Part shown: positions 7,920 through 14,546 of the stretch, in pieces | Position numbering within the stretch: the first letter of the stretch is position 1 | Layout of the letters: the number at the start of each line of letters is the position of its first letter | From: Coriobacteriaceae bacterium | GTDB lineage: Bacteria > Actinomycetota > Coriobacteriia > Coriobacteriales > UBA8131 | Length of the DNA: 17,237 nt | Assembly: GCA_012515495.1 (NCBI GenBank) | Contig: JAAYYH010000099.1 | Coordinates: 1 to 17,237, forward strand | Direction: 5' to 3' | The notes under the pieces: generated by a model | Databases searched by the model: none | What the model was told of the DNA's origin: nothing | Seen by the model: only the letters and a program-made list of their open reading frames with translations | Position numbers and translations under genes: made by a program

Positions 7920-7957
7920 GGAAGACCCGGTCCCTCCACCGGGTCTTCCGCTTTTTT
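7920..7957 (+). terminator. Strong rho-independent terminator of the small RNA
   Basis: GGAAGACCCGGT (7920-7931) pairs perfectly with ACCGGGTCTTCC (7938-7949), giving a 12-bp stem with loop CCCTCC. GC and six T follow (7952-7957). The T-run is only on the plus side; on the minus strand the hairpin is followed by TACAAGG. It therefore terminates plus-strand transcription and there is no plus-strand protein gene upstream that it could serve. Confidence 0.9.
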
Positions 7958-7998
7958 ACTCAGGTTCGGCTATAGGAGCTTAGGGGGCAGATTGGGAC

Positions 7999-8400
7999 CT
8001 ATTGCTCCATCTGCTTTCGTAGATGAGTTGTCCATCGCTTCAGGGTGTCGTCACTGATAGCATGCTCCATCAGGCAGGCTTCCTCAGCAGCTACCTGAGG
8101 CTTGACGCCTAAAACGCCTACCAAGAACTTGTAGATAACCTGATGCCGCTCCAAAACGCCTTCGCCATAGGCAACACCCTCAGTTGTCAGAGTTATATCT
8201 CCATAGTAAGGCTGCTCGGCTAATCCTGCTTGCTTGAGATTGGTGATGGCTTTATTGACGCTGGCCTTGGAAACCCCTAATTTAGCAGCCAAATCAACAG
8301 AGCGTACTGCCCCTCCACTGGTAGTGCTCAACTCATAGATCGCCTCCAGATAGTCTTCACTAGAAGCAGTCAGTCTATCATTCGCTGTACTGGATTCCAT
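7999..8400 (-). CDS. DtxR/MntR family metal-dependent transcriptional regulator (short form)
   Basis: Cytoplasmic metal-sensing repressor, 133 residues, last gene of the feo operon, so it probably controls that operon in response to iron (inference). The N-terminal winged helix includes SVDLAAKLGVSKASVNKAITNLKQAGL (residues 34-60). The dimerisation/metal domain includes ERHQVIYKFL (His86) and EEACLMEHAIS (Glu107, Cys109, Glu112, His113). Cys-x2-Glu-His is the iron-type DtxR/IdeR arrangement, while Asp16 in SSEDYLEAIY is the MntR-type residue where DtxR has Met10. The C-terminal SH3-like domain of classical DtxR is absent, as in MntR. The ATG at 8400 has GGGGG 7 bases upstream and lies 11 bases after the Cys-rich gene. 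Confidence 0.92.
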   Translation of the reverse strand: MESSTANDRLTASSEDYLEAIYELSTTSGGAVRSVDLAAKLGVSKASVNKAITNLKQAGLAEQPYYGDITLTTEGVAYGEGVLERHQVIYKFLVGVLGVKPQVAAEEACLMEHAISDDTLKRWTTHLRKQMEQ

Positions 8401-8411
8401 ACGAATACCCC

Positions 8412-8651
8412 CTAGTACTCATCTCTTGAGGACGTTTTATCACTGCTCGTCTCGTTCTTCATCTCACATTTCAACTCAGATTCCGTCTTACAACCTTCGC
8501 AATCTGTGCGAATACCATACTTCTCCAAGTCACATCCGGTGCAACCGGCGCAACAGCCGGGCATTTGATCGCCCTTTTTTCTTCGTACGATCCTGAACAC
8601 GATTATCGCCACAGCTAGAAGCACAATGACAATCGCGATGAAATCTCCCAC
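8412..8651 (-). CDS. FeoB-associated Cys-rich membrane protein
   Basis: Small protein of 79 residues of the FeoB-associated Cys-rich type (PF12669-like). One N-terminal membrane helix (residues 3-22) is followed by a basic stop (RRKK) and a soluble tail. Cysteines lie at 33, 34, 37, 40, 51, 54 and 62, starting with CCAGCTGC. The usual members end soon after the first cysteine group; here a second C-x2-C and an acidic tail follow. It probably assists ferrous-iron transport by FeoB, perhaps in the role FeoC has in enterobacteria; the exact function is not established. The frame is open to 8750, but GTG at 8651 is chosen because GAGG lies 6 bases upstream and the protein then starts at the helix. 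It lies 133 bases after feoB. Confidence 0.85.
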   Translation of the reverse strand: MGDFIAIVIVLLAVAIIVFRIVRRKKGDQMPGCCAGCTGCDLEKYGIRTDCEGCKTESELKCEMKNETSSDKTSSRDEY

Positions 8652-8784
8652 CACACACCTCTTTCTAACGATGGAGGCTGATGTTATGGCCTCAAGTGCT
8701 TTTGCGACAATACGTTGTTCCTCTTTCCAGCAGTTTACACAGACGCGCAAGTATCGCTTCGAGAGTACTGCCGCAAGCGGCCTG

Positions 8785-11169
8785 TCAGCCCAATCCCAGC
8801 AAGCGTCCTCCCTGATAGAAGACTAAAGCTACCAGATAGGCAGCCCCAGTCGAATAGCCAGCTTGGAACAGCGTCCATTTAACCGAATTGAACTCCTTGC
8901 GCAGTGTGGCAACCGTGGCCACACAAGGCACATATAGCAAACAGAAGACCATGAAACTGAAGGCAATCAGTGGGGAGAAACCTCCCGCAGTTAGAATCGC
9001 GGCTGTCAAGCCACCTTCCTCAAGTGCGGAATCTTCACCTACGCCAAAGAGAACACCCAGCGTTCCAATCACAGACTCCTTGGCAACGAAACCGGTGAGG
9101 ATTGCCACCGAAGCCGTCCAGAAACCAAAGCCCAGTGGCGTGAATAACGGCGCAATCAAGTTGCCTATTCCCGCAAGGATGGAATCCTCGATGCTCTCAA
9201 CCATACTAAATCCTCCGGCTACGAAGCCAAAATTGGAGAGGAGCCAGACTACTACACACATCGCGAAGATGATCGTCCCAGCTCGGAATAGATATCCCTT
9301 GAACTTATCCCAGAGAGTCAAGGCGACCGAACGCGCCCGCGGAGCACGATAACGAGGAAGCTCGATAACGAACTGCGAAGACTCCCCTTTAAAAACCAGT
9401 TTCTTGAGCAGGATCCCCGAAAGCAAGGCGACAACGATGCCGATCAGATACATACCCCAGACAATCAGATCGGTGCTGGACGCGAAGAAAGCACTGGCGA
9501 ATACCAAGAATATCGGCACTCTGGCGCCACAGGACATAAAGGGCACCAGCATCAAGGTCAACTTTCGATCCTCATCGGTTTCCAATGTACGACAGGCCAT
9601 TGCCGCAGGCACCGTGCATCCAAATCCCATCAGCATGGGAAGAGCGCTCTTACCTGAGAGCCCAAATCTTCTGAATAGCCTGTCCATGACAAAAGCTGCT
9701 CGTGCCATGTAGCCGCAATCCTCAAGCAATGTTAAGAACAAGAACAGCAGCAGGATCTGTGGCACAAAGCTCAAGACCGCGCCAACACCGCCAATCACTC
9801 CGCCCACAACCAGGCTCTCCGCCCAGCTTCCCTGTACAAAGAGAAGGCTGGCACCGGCACTGATCAAACTCACCAGCTCTTCTGCCAGACCCTGCAGCCA
9901 GACCCCAGGACTGGGCAGCCCTTCAATACCGAACAACGATTCACTGAAAGTTAGATGGAACATCGTCAACATCACTAACAGGAAGATCGGGATTGCCCAG
10001 ATACGATGCGTTATTATCTTGTCGATCTTGTCAGACGTATTGAGGACAAGGTCAGGCTTTTGGGAAACTGCAGGCGGTTCTAGATCAATAATCTGCTTGT
10101 GCATAACAGATTCCTCGTGAGTGGAAGCCTCGGTACTTGATGCCTGCCTGACACGTGCGCCTTCGCCTTGCAGTTCAGGTGCTTGTTCACACGCAGCTGA
10201 GATTGATTCTGCGGCTACGATATCCTCAAGCATGCGTTGTCGAAGACTGGCGTCACTGTCAGTTCCATCGTGCTTCCAGCCACAGCCTTGTCCCCTTTGG
10301 TGCTGTGCGCGTCGACCGCGATGTCTGTGTTGGCCCCGCTGTCCGTGCTGACCCCGTTCGTGTACTACATGATGGATGAACTGATAACGTGCCTCGGCGA
10401 AAGCGGTGCAGAGTAGTGTGTGCTCGGCTTCGAAGTTTGACTTGAGTTCGTCAATCTCCCGCATAGTCTTCTCGTCTAACGTCAGATGCCTGATTACCAG
10501 ATCATCAGACTCCAGTACTTTTATGGCAGTCCAGTGTATGGGGAAACCCGCGGCAGTGGCGTCGCCTAGATGGTGTTCTTCCTTAAGGTGTCGTTCTAAC
10601 AAAGCCTCAACTTTTGCTATCAACCGTTCAAGATGCGGATTGGGCAATTCGTGACGACGAGGAGCACGCGCTTCATCAAGGGCCACGATCAATTCGCTGA
10701 TGCCCTTCTTTCGCGCTGCTGAGATGGGGATTACCGGCACACCAAAGTCACGAGAGAGATGCTCTGTGTCAATGTTGACGCCTTCTCGCTGCACTTCGTC
10801 CATCATATTCAAGGCAATAACCAGTGGAACATCCAACTCCATGAGCTGCACACTCAGATAAAGGTTACGTTCGAGATTGGTTGCATCAACGATATCTATA
10901 ACCACATCGGGACGCTCATTGACAATGTAATCTCGAGCGATGATCTCTTCCATGGTGAATGGTGAAAGTGAGTAGATGCCGGGAAGATCGATAAGGTCCC
11001 CTTCGCCATACTGGGACCTGATCTTACCTTCTTTTTTCTCAACAGTGACACCAGGCCAATTACCCACATGCTGGTTTGCCCCAGTCAGCTCATTGAAGAG
11101 TGTTGTCTTGCCGGCATTGGGATTGCCTACCAGCGCGATCCTTCTTTTTGTGTTCTGAGCTGCTGCCAC
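8785..11169 (-). CDS. feoB: Ferrous iron transport protein B (FeoB)
   Basis: GTP-dependent ferrous iron importer of the inner membrane, 794 residues. The cytosolic G domain shows G1 GNPNAGKTT (15-23), switch I around NWPGVTVE (37-44), G3 DLPG (61-64), G4 NMMD (121-124) and G5 SAARKKG (150-156). A helical domain follows to about residue 268. The membrane part starts at DKIDKIITHRIWAIPIF (380 on) with about eight helices, and carries both core/gate motifs: GFGCTVPAAMACRTLE and SCGARVPIF. Unusual is a linker of about 105 residues (270-378) that begins with a His/Gln/Arg/Gly-rich stretch. The frame is open to 11202, but the two ATGs there lack an SD; GTG at 11169 has GAGGAG 7 bases upstream. It lies 143 bases after feoA. 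Confidence 0.96.
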   Translation of the reverse strand: MAAAQNTKRRIALVGNPNAGKTTLFNELTGANQHVGNWPGVTVEKKEGKIRSQYGEGDLIDLPGIYSLSPFTMEEIIARDYIVNERPDVVIDIVDATNLERNLYLSVQLMELDVPLVIALNMMDEVQREGVNIDTEHLSRDFGVPVIPISAARKKGISELIVALDEARAPRRHELPNPHLERLIAKVEALLERHLKEEHHLGDATAAGFPIHWTAIKVLESDDLVIRHLTLDEKTMREIDELKSNFEAEHTLLCTAFAEARYQFIHHVVHERGQHGQRGQHRHRGRRAQHQRGQGCGWKHDGTDSDASLRQRMLEDIVAAESISAACEQAPELQGEGARVRQASSTEASTHEESVMHKQIIDLEPPAVSQKPDLVLNTSDKIDKIITHRIWAIPIFLLVMLTMFHLTFSESLFGIEGLPSPGVWLQGLAEELVSLISAGASLLFVQGSWAESLVVGGVIGGVGAVLSFVPQILLLFLFLTLLEDCGYMARAAFVMDRLFRRFGLSGKSALPMLMGFGCTVPAAMACRTLETDEDRKLTLMLVPFMSCGARVPIFLVFASAFFASSTDLIVWGMYLIGIVVALLSGILLKKLVFKGESSQFVIELPRYRAPRARSVALTLWDKFKGYLFRAGTIIFAMCVVVWLLSNFGFVAGGFSMVESIEDSILAGIGNLIAPLFTPLGFGFWTASVAILTGFVAKESVIGTLGVLFGVGEDSALEEGGLTAAILTAGGFSPLIAFSFMVFCLLYVPCVATVATLRKEFNSVKWTLFQAGYSTGAAYLVALVFYQGGRLLGLG
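10321..10356 (-). repeat. 18-bp tandem duplication inside feoB coding the His/Gln-rich linker
   Basis: Two adjacent 18-base units on the minus strand differ at four positions and encode RGQHGQ and RGQHRH. The following residues (RGRRAQHQRGQ) continue the theme with more drift, so the linker seems to have grown by repeat slippage. Confidence 0.7.
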
Positions 11170-11272
11170 TGCTGTTCTCCTCGCTACATCCATCGCGGAC
11201 ATTTAGTCTATCTTGACTTGCCTCACGTCTTGTGGGAAACCCAAAAATTAGCCATGTATAACTTATCGGTCG

Positions 11273-11293
11273 AAAAAATGGCATCTCTGCCCA
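11273..11293 (-). terminator. Possible weak attenuator between feoA and feoB
   Basis: On the minus strand GGCA-GAGA-TGCC forms a 4-5 bp stem closed by a GNRA-type loop, followed by A and six T (11273-11278). The stem is short, so termination would be partial at most. It lies 20 bases past the feoA stop. Confidence 0.3.
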
Positions 11294-11312
11294 AGTCATA
11301 CGTCAATCTACT

Positions 11313-11525
11313 TCACTCCACTATCAAGCTACGAGCAAGATCGTCGCCTATTGCCAGTCTGGAATTCTTGACTTCTACTATCAGTCCCGCCGCTGTTCGG
11401 GATATCACGTTCACAGTCTGTCCTGGCACCAAGCCCAAGGCTTCCAACTTATTACGCATTTTAAGCGATGCCTCACAGCCTGCGATTGTATAGTGTTCCC
11501 CCGCTTTCGCCGTGTTCAACGTCAT
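11313..11525 (-). CDS. feoA: Ferrous iron transport protein A (FeoA)
   Basis: Small cytosolic SH3-like protein of 70 residues, normal for FeoA, which interacts with FeoB and supports its iron transport. The fold is visible in LNTAKAGEHYTIAGCEA, then LKMRNKLEALGLVPGQTVNVIS, then IVEVKNSRLAIGDDLARSLIV, the typical three blocks. The frame is open to 11567, but the ATG at 11525 is chosen because AAAGGA lies 6 bases upstream and the protein then starts where other FeoA proteins do. It is the first gene of the feoA, feoB, Cys-rich, dtxR-like operon, which has a good promoter upstream. Confidence 0.94.
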   Translation of the reverse strand: MTLNTAKAGEHYTIAGCEASLKMRNKLEALGLVPGQTVNVISRTAAGLIVEVKNSRLAIGDDLARSLIVE

Positions 11526-11578
11526 TGACAATCCTTTCGGTAACCACATGGAAGCCAGTTTATCCATCCGGGAGGCAT

Positions 11579-11607
11579 ACTATAGCACCATAAAAGTTAG
11601 CTGTCAC
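11579..11607 (-). promoter_or_regulatory. Promoter of the feo operon
   Basis: On the minus strand GTGACA (11602-11607) and TATAGT (11579-11584) are exactly 17 bases apart, each a 5/6 match to consensus. The predicted transcription start is near 11572, about 47 bases before the feoA ATG. I looked for a DtxR/IdeR or Fur box over it and found only a TTAGCT half-match, so the operator is not identified. Confidence 0.65.
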
Positions 11608-11697
11608 GTACTTTTTTGTGATGAGAAGCATCTTCTGGTTCTGTGGCCGGTTTCTCAGATTACCTTTTTGGCGAACTTCAGAGAATTAACGTACTGC

Positions 11698-12072
11698 TCA
11701 ACGGTTGTTTCTCACACCCGTAATCTTGCCCAAAATCACTGTGACGATACTGATGATAATCGAAGCCAGCAGTGCGCTCCAGAAGTTATCGATGTAGAAA
11801 TTAACGCCAAACAGACCGTTTCCCAACCATGCGGCGATATAGAGAACCACGGTGTTCACTACCAGAGCGAAGATCCCTAGAGTTAGAATCGTGATTGGCA
11901 ACGAGATGAATTGTAAGATTGGACGGATAATGGCATTGAGAAAAGCCAATACTGCAGCGAGTATTGCTATCGAAAGATAAACGTTTGCGCTCCAAAGTTC
12001 AATTCCTGGTACTATCCAGACTGCCAGCGCGATGGCGACAGCCGTGATAAGCCAGCTGATTATCAGTCTCAT
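11698..12072 (-). CDS. YvlD/phage holin 4 superfamily small membrane protein
   Basis: Four-helix inner-membrane protein of 124 residues (PF04020). The family pattern shows as helix 1 with AVWIVPGIEL after it, the second helix ending AFLNAIIRPILQFISLPITILTLG, helix 3 with LVVNTVVLYIAAWL, and a last helix before the basic tail KITGVRNNR. The conserved N-x-I-x-RP motif is typical. The cellular role is unknown; despite the family name nothing here is phage-related. Start ATG 12072 has GAGGGG 5 bases upstream and follows the aminotransferase stop by 15 bases, so the two are probably co-transcribed. Confidence 0.88.
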   Translation of the reverse strand: MRLIISWLITAVAIALAVWIVPGIELWSANVYLSIAILAAVLAFLNAIIRPILQFISLPITILTLGIFALVVNTVVLYIAAWLGNGLFGVNFYIDNFWSALLASIIISIVTVILGKITGVRNNR

Positions 12073-12087
12073 GCTTCCCCCTCGCTT

Positions 12088-13371
12088 TCACTGTTGTGCA
12101 AGAAGAGCTTCAGTTGCAGCAATCCTAGCGCAGATCGTGAATAGCTGACAGGCAATCGCAAGTTCGTCAACGGATGGATACGTGGGTGCAATACGGATGT
12201 TACGATCCAACGGGTCGTTACCATACGGATAGGTGGCTCCGGCACCGGTCAATGTCACACCTGCCTCTTTCGCCAGCGCAACCGTACGCTTAGCCGTATT
12301 GGCCAAACCATCAAATGAGATGAAATAACCGCCCTTGGGATGGGTCCACTCCCCTACACCCAGGTCACCCAGCTGTTCGTCCAAAATCGAGAGCACCGTT
12401 GAGAATCGCGGCGCAAGCAGGGCTGCCTGCTTTTTCATATGCGCTCTGACTCCATCAATGTCCCTCAAAAAGGCTACGTGTCGAAGCTGATTGATCTTGT
12501 CGGGACCGATGGTCTGAAATGCCATTTGCTTGGTGATCTCAGCGAGATTGCTCTGGGAACTGGCGAGAGCGCTGATTCCCGATCCAGCAAAGGTTATCTT
12601 GGATGTGGATGCGAACATATACCAGATATCCGGATTGCCTGCCGCGTCACAGGCTTCTTTGAGGCTTAGCAGCACATCTCCGGGTTCCACAAAATCATGT
12701 ACTGCGTAGGCGTTATCCCAATAGATCCTGAAGTCCGCAGCAGCGGGTTCGAGCGCGGCAAAGCGGCGCACCGTCTCTTCTGAATAGGTGATACCCTGAG
12801 GATTGCTGTACTTGGGCACACACCAGATGCCCTTAACGCTATCGTCATTTTCCACATACTGAGTGACAAGATCCATGTCAGGACCTTCAGAAGTCATTGG
12901 AATGGTTATCAGCTCGATACCAAAATTCTCGGTCACCGCGAAGTGACGATCATAGCCCGGCGCAGGGCAGAGGAATCGCACTTTGTCAAGCTTGCACCAA
13001 GGTGTTGAGCCCATTACCCCGTTCGTCATCGAACGCGCTACAGTGTCATACATGATGTTCAGCGACGAATTACCTAATACGATGGTGTTGCTCGCAGGCA
13101 CTTCCATGATCTGAGCCATCAGCTCGCGTGCTTCCTTGATACCAGTCAGACCACCATAGTTGCGTGTATCTGTTCCTTCTGAGTCATTCATCGCTTGAAA
13201 GCTGTTGATGGCATCCAGTATGGGCATACTCAAGTCGAGCTGCTCAGATGACGGCTTGCCTCGAGCCATGTTCAGCTTAAGGCCGCGAGCCTTGAACTCC
13301 AGAAAACCTTGATATAGGCACTCCTGCTCTACCTGTAACTCCTGTGCCGACAACTCCTGATATGCTTTCAC
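12088..13371 (-). CDS. Class Ic (MocR-like) PLP-dependent aspartate aminotransferase
   Basis: Cytosolic PLP enzyme, 427 residues, probably interconverting aspartate/2-oxoglutarate and oxaloacetate/glutamate. It resembles the corynebacterial class Ic aspartate aminotransferase throughout: LNMARGKPSSEQLDLS near 33, TRNYGGLTGI near 69, GNSSLNIMYD near 100, CPAPGYDRHF near 135, YSNPQGITYS near 188, WDNAYAVHDF near 218, and STSKITFAGSG with the Schiff-base lysine Lys258. The C-terminal arginine that binds the carboxylate is likely in RNIRIAPTYP. The frame is open to a TTG at 13380, but the GAGGAG there would be adjacent to it; GTG at 13371 has GAGGAG 9 bases upstream and is preferred. The substrate is inferred from the family; other amino acids are possible. 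Confidence 0.93.
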   Translation of the reverse strand: MKAYQELSAQELQVEQECLYQGFLEFKARGLKLNMARGKPSSEQLDLSMPILDAINSFQAMNDSEGTDTRNYGGLTGIKEARELMAQIMEVPASNTIVLGNSSLNIMYDTVARSMTNGVMGSTPWCKLDKVRFLCPAPGYDRHFAVTENFGIELITIPMTSEGPDMDLVTQYVENDDSVKGIWCVPKYSNPQGITYSEETVRRFAALEPAAADFRIYWDNAYAVHDFVEPGDVLLSLKEACDAAGNPDIWYMFASTSKITFAGSGISALASSQSNLAEITKQMAFQTIGPDKINQLRHVAFLRDIDGVRAHMKKQAALLAPRFSTVLSILDEQLGDLGVGEWTHPKGGYFISFDGLANTAKRTVALAKEAGVTLTGAGATYPYGNDPLDRNIRIAPTYPSVDELAIACQLFTICARIAATEALLAQQ

Positions 13372-13403
13372 TGCTTTCAACTCCTCGATTGTGATTGCGC
13401 TTC

Positions 13404-13423
13404 GCCCTCGCTAGATTGAGGGC
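13404..13423 (-). other. Leader hairpin upstream of the aminotransferase gene
   Basis: GCCCTC (13418-13423 on the minus strand) pairs with GAGGGC (13404-13409) around an 8-base loop. If the candidate promoter is right, this hairpin is at the very 5' end of the mRNA, a position that can protect against decay. The SD site is outside it. Confidence 0.4.
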
Positions 13424-13430
13424 AGGAATA

Positions 13431-13457
13431 ATTCTATCAGAATGAAAGAATCCGCAA
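13431..13457 (-). promoter_or_regulatory. Candidate promoter of the aminotransferase gene
   Basis: An extended -10, TGA-TAGAAT (13431-13439 read on the minus strand), with TTGCGG 15 bases upstream (13452-13457). The spacer is short, but the TG extension makes a -35 less necessary. Confidence 0.4.
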
Positions 13458-13493
13458 CCCTCTTCTAAACCCTCAGCCCTTATTCGAACCCTC
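13456..13493. repeat. Three AACCCTC repeats at the end of the sensor kinase gene
   Basis: AACCCTC occurs at 13456-13462, 13468-13474 and 13487-13493 (GAGGGTT on the minus strand). Spacing is 12 and 19 bases. The last copy covers the kinase stop codon and the first overlaps the candidate -35 of the aminotransferase promoter. They could be activator half-sites or chance. Confidence 0.4.
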
Positions 13494-14538
13494 AACCTTT
13501 GTTCGGAGGCAAGGAGGGGATCGCCACAATGAAACAAGCCCCCTTATCCGGTAGATTAACAGCTTCGACGGTTCCATCGTGAGCCGAGACGATGGCCTTG
13601 ACTATCGCCAATCCCAAGCCGATGCCACCTTTTGTTCGAGCGCGAGAGAAATCCCCACGATAGAAACGATCGAATAACCGAGCAGGATCAATATCACCAA
13701 AGCCGGGACCATTGTCAGAAACAGTAATCACGCTGTGCTCCTTGATACCAGAAAGCTCCACGTGGATCCGACCACCTTCGCCGACAAAGCGGCTGGCATT
13801 CTCCACCAGATTCTGCACCACCTGCTGCAAGCGATCGGGATCGCCCAGAACGTCAGGAGCTTCCCCGCTGATCGAGAGTATCACTTCACGATCAAGCAAG
13901 AGCGGCTCCAGCATATCGGTGGCGTGTTCAACGATATCATGTAGATTGACTCGCTTGAGGATAATTTCGCCGTCACCCTCAATGCGTTGCAGCGTCATCA
14001 GGTCATTGGCCAATCTTGTAAGCCGTTCGCTCTCGAACACTATGGTGCTTAAGAAGCGCTGACGATCCTCAGGGGCGATGTCCTCATCCATTATGGTCTC
14101 TGCGGCACCGCGAATCGCCGTCAGCGGTGTGCGCAATTCATGGGAGACGTCTGAGATGAACTGCGATTGGCGCTTGCTTTCCGCATTGACCTCAGCAAAT
14201 GCCGATCTTAAGCGATTGTTTGATTTCTCAAGTGCCAGAGCCAGATCGCGCACCGCCTGCGCGGCATTGTCCAGATCACTCTCATCGAAACTTACTTGAG
14301 TGTCGCCAGCTGCGATCTTCTTCGCTTTACCAATCAAACTGTCCAAAGGTGGGAGGAATACCCTGCTCACAAAGAAAGCGACAATGAAAATCAGTGCTGC
14401 CAAAGGTAGGGACAGCAACAGCATCCAAAGAGTGAAACGTGTGTCGAGATAGAGTAGCAAAGCTAGAGCCACAGAGGATATCAGGCTAAATCCCGCACAG
14501 ATGCTCGCAAAAACTACCCGCAATGTCCGGTTATGCAC
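13492..14538 (-). CDS. Sensor histidine kinase (two-component system)
   Basis: Membrane-bound sensor kinase of 348 residues, partner of the adjacent response regulator. Two helices (about 8-30 and 36-58) with only a few residues between them leave almost no external domain, so it probably senses something in or at the membrane. A HAMP-like linker follows (59-110). The H box FISDVSHELRTPLTAIRG has the phosphorylated His133. The ATP-binding domain has the N box QNLVENASR (Asn247), G1 DNGPGF (275-280), F box LFDRFYRGD (288-296) and G2 GGIGLGL (304-310). All catalytic motifs are intact. Start GTG 14538 has AGGAG 5 bases upstream and follows the regulator stop by 8 bases, so the pair is one operon. 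The signal is unknown; short-loop kinases often monitor envelope stress. Confidence 0.94.
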   Translation of the reverse strand: MHNRTLRVVFASICAGFSLISSVALALLLYLDTRFTLWMLLLSLPLAALIFIVAFFVSRVFLPPLDSLIGKAKKIAAGDTQVSFDESDLDNAAQAVRDLALALEKSNNRLRSAFAEVNAESKRQSQFISDVSHELRTPLTAIRGAAETIMDEDIAPEDRQRFLSTIVFESERLTRLANDLMTLQRIEGDGEIILKRVNLHDIVEHATDMLEPLLLDREVILSISGEAPDVLGDPDRLQQVVQNLVENASRFVGEGGRIHVELSGIKEHSVITVSDNGPGFGDIDPARLFDRFYRGDFSRARTKGGIGLGLAIVKAIVSAHDGTVEAVNLPDKGACFIVAIPSLPPNKG

Positions 14539-14546
14539 ATAATCTC

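Larger units (their letters stand above)
7825..7957 (+). ncRNA. Candidate structured small RNA with three anti-Shine-Dalgarno loops
   Basis: About 133 nt. Four hairpins are visible by eye. A: CGCGAAA (7825-7831) with TTTCGCG (7848-7854), 7 perfect pairs. B: 7856-7864 with 7874-7882, 9 pairs including two G-U. C: GACGCA (7886-7891) with TGCGTC (7898-7903). D: the terminator stem. CATCCCCTCCT occurs in loop A (7836-7846) and again in the unpaired stretch between C and D (7905-7915). Loop D is exactly CCCTCC. No credible coding frame covers it. Exposed CCUCC motifs are characteristic of sRNAs that pair with ribosome binding sites. It is divergent from truA and its 3' end faces the dtxR-like gene's 3' end. 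I do not recognise it as a named RNA family. Expression and function are inferred. Confidence 0.6.

Noticed and set aside
8652..8784. Extra N-terminal segment or separate gene before the Cys-rich protein
   Set aside because: The open frame reaches 8750 but starts with TTG without SD, and the peptide lacks features; the GTG at 8651 has an SD and a family-like N-terminus.
8888..9352. 154-codon plus-strand frame opposite feoB
   Set aside because: Low-complexity Pro/Ser/Lys-rich antisense shadow of a conserved FeoB membrane region.
11090..11299. 69-codon minus-strand frame between feoA and feoB
   Set aside because: Most of it overlaps the feoB 5' end in another frame, there is no SD before its ATG, and the peptide has no recognisable feature.
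11698..12072. Phage remnant, because the family is named phage holin 4
   Set aside because: The gene is a YvlD-like chromosomal membrane protein in an operon with an aminotransferase; no other phage gene is present.
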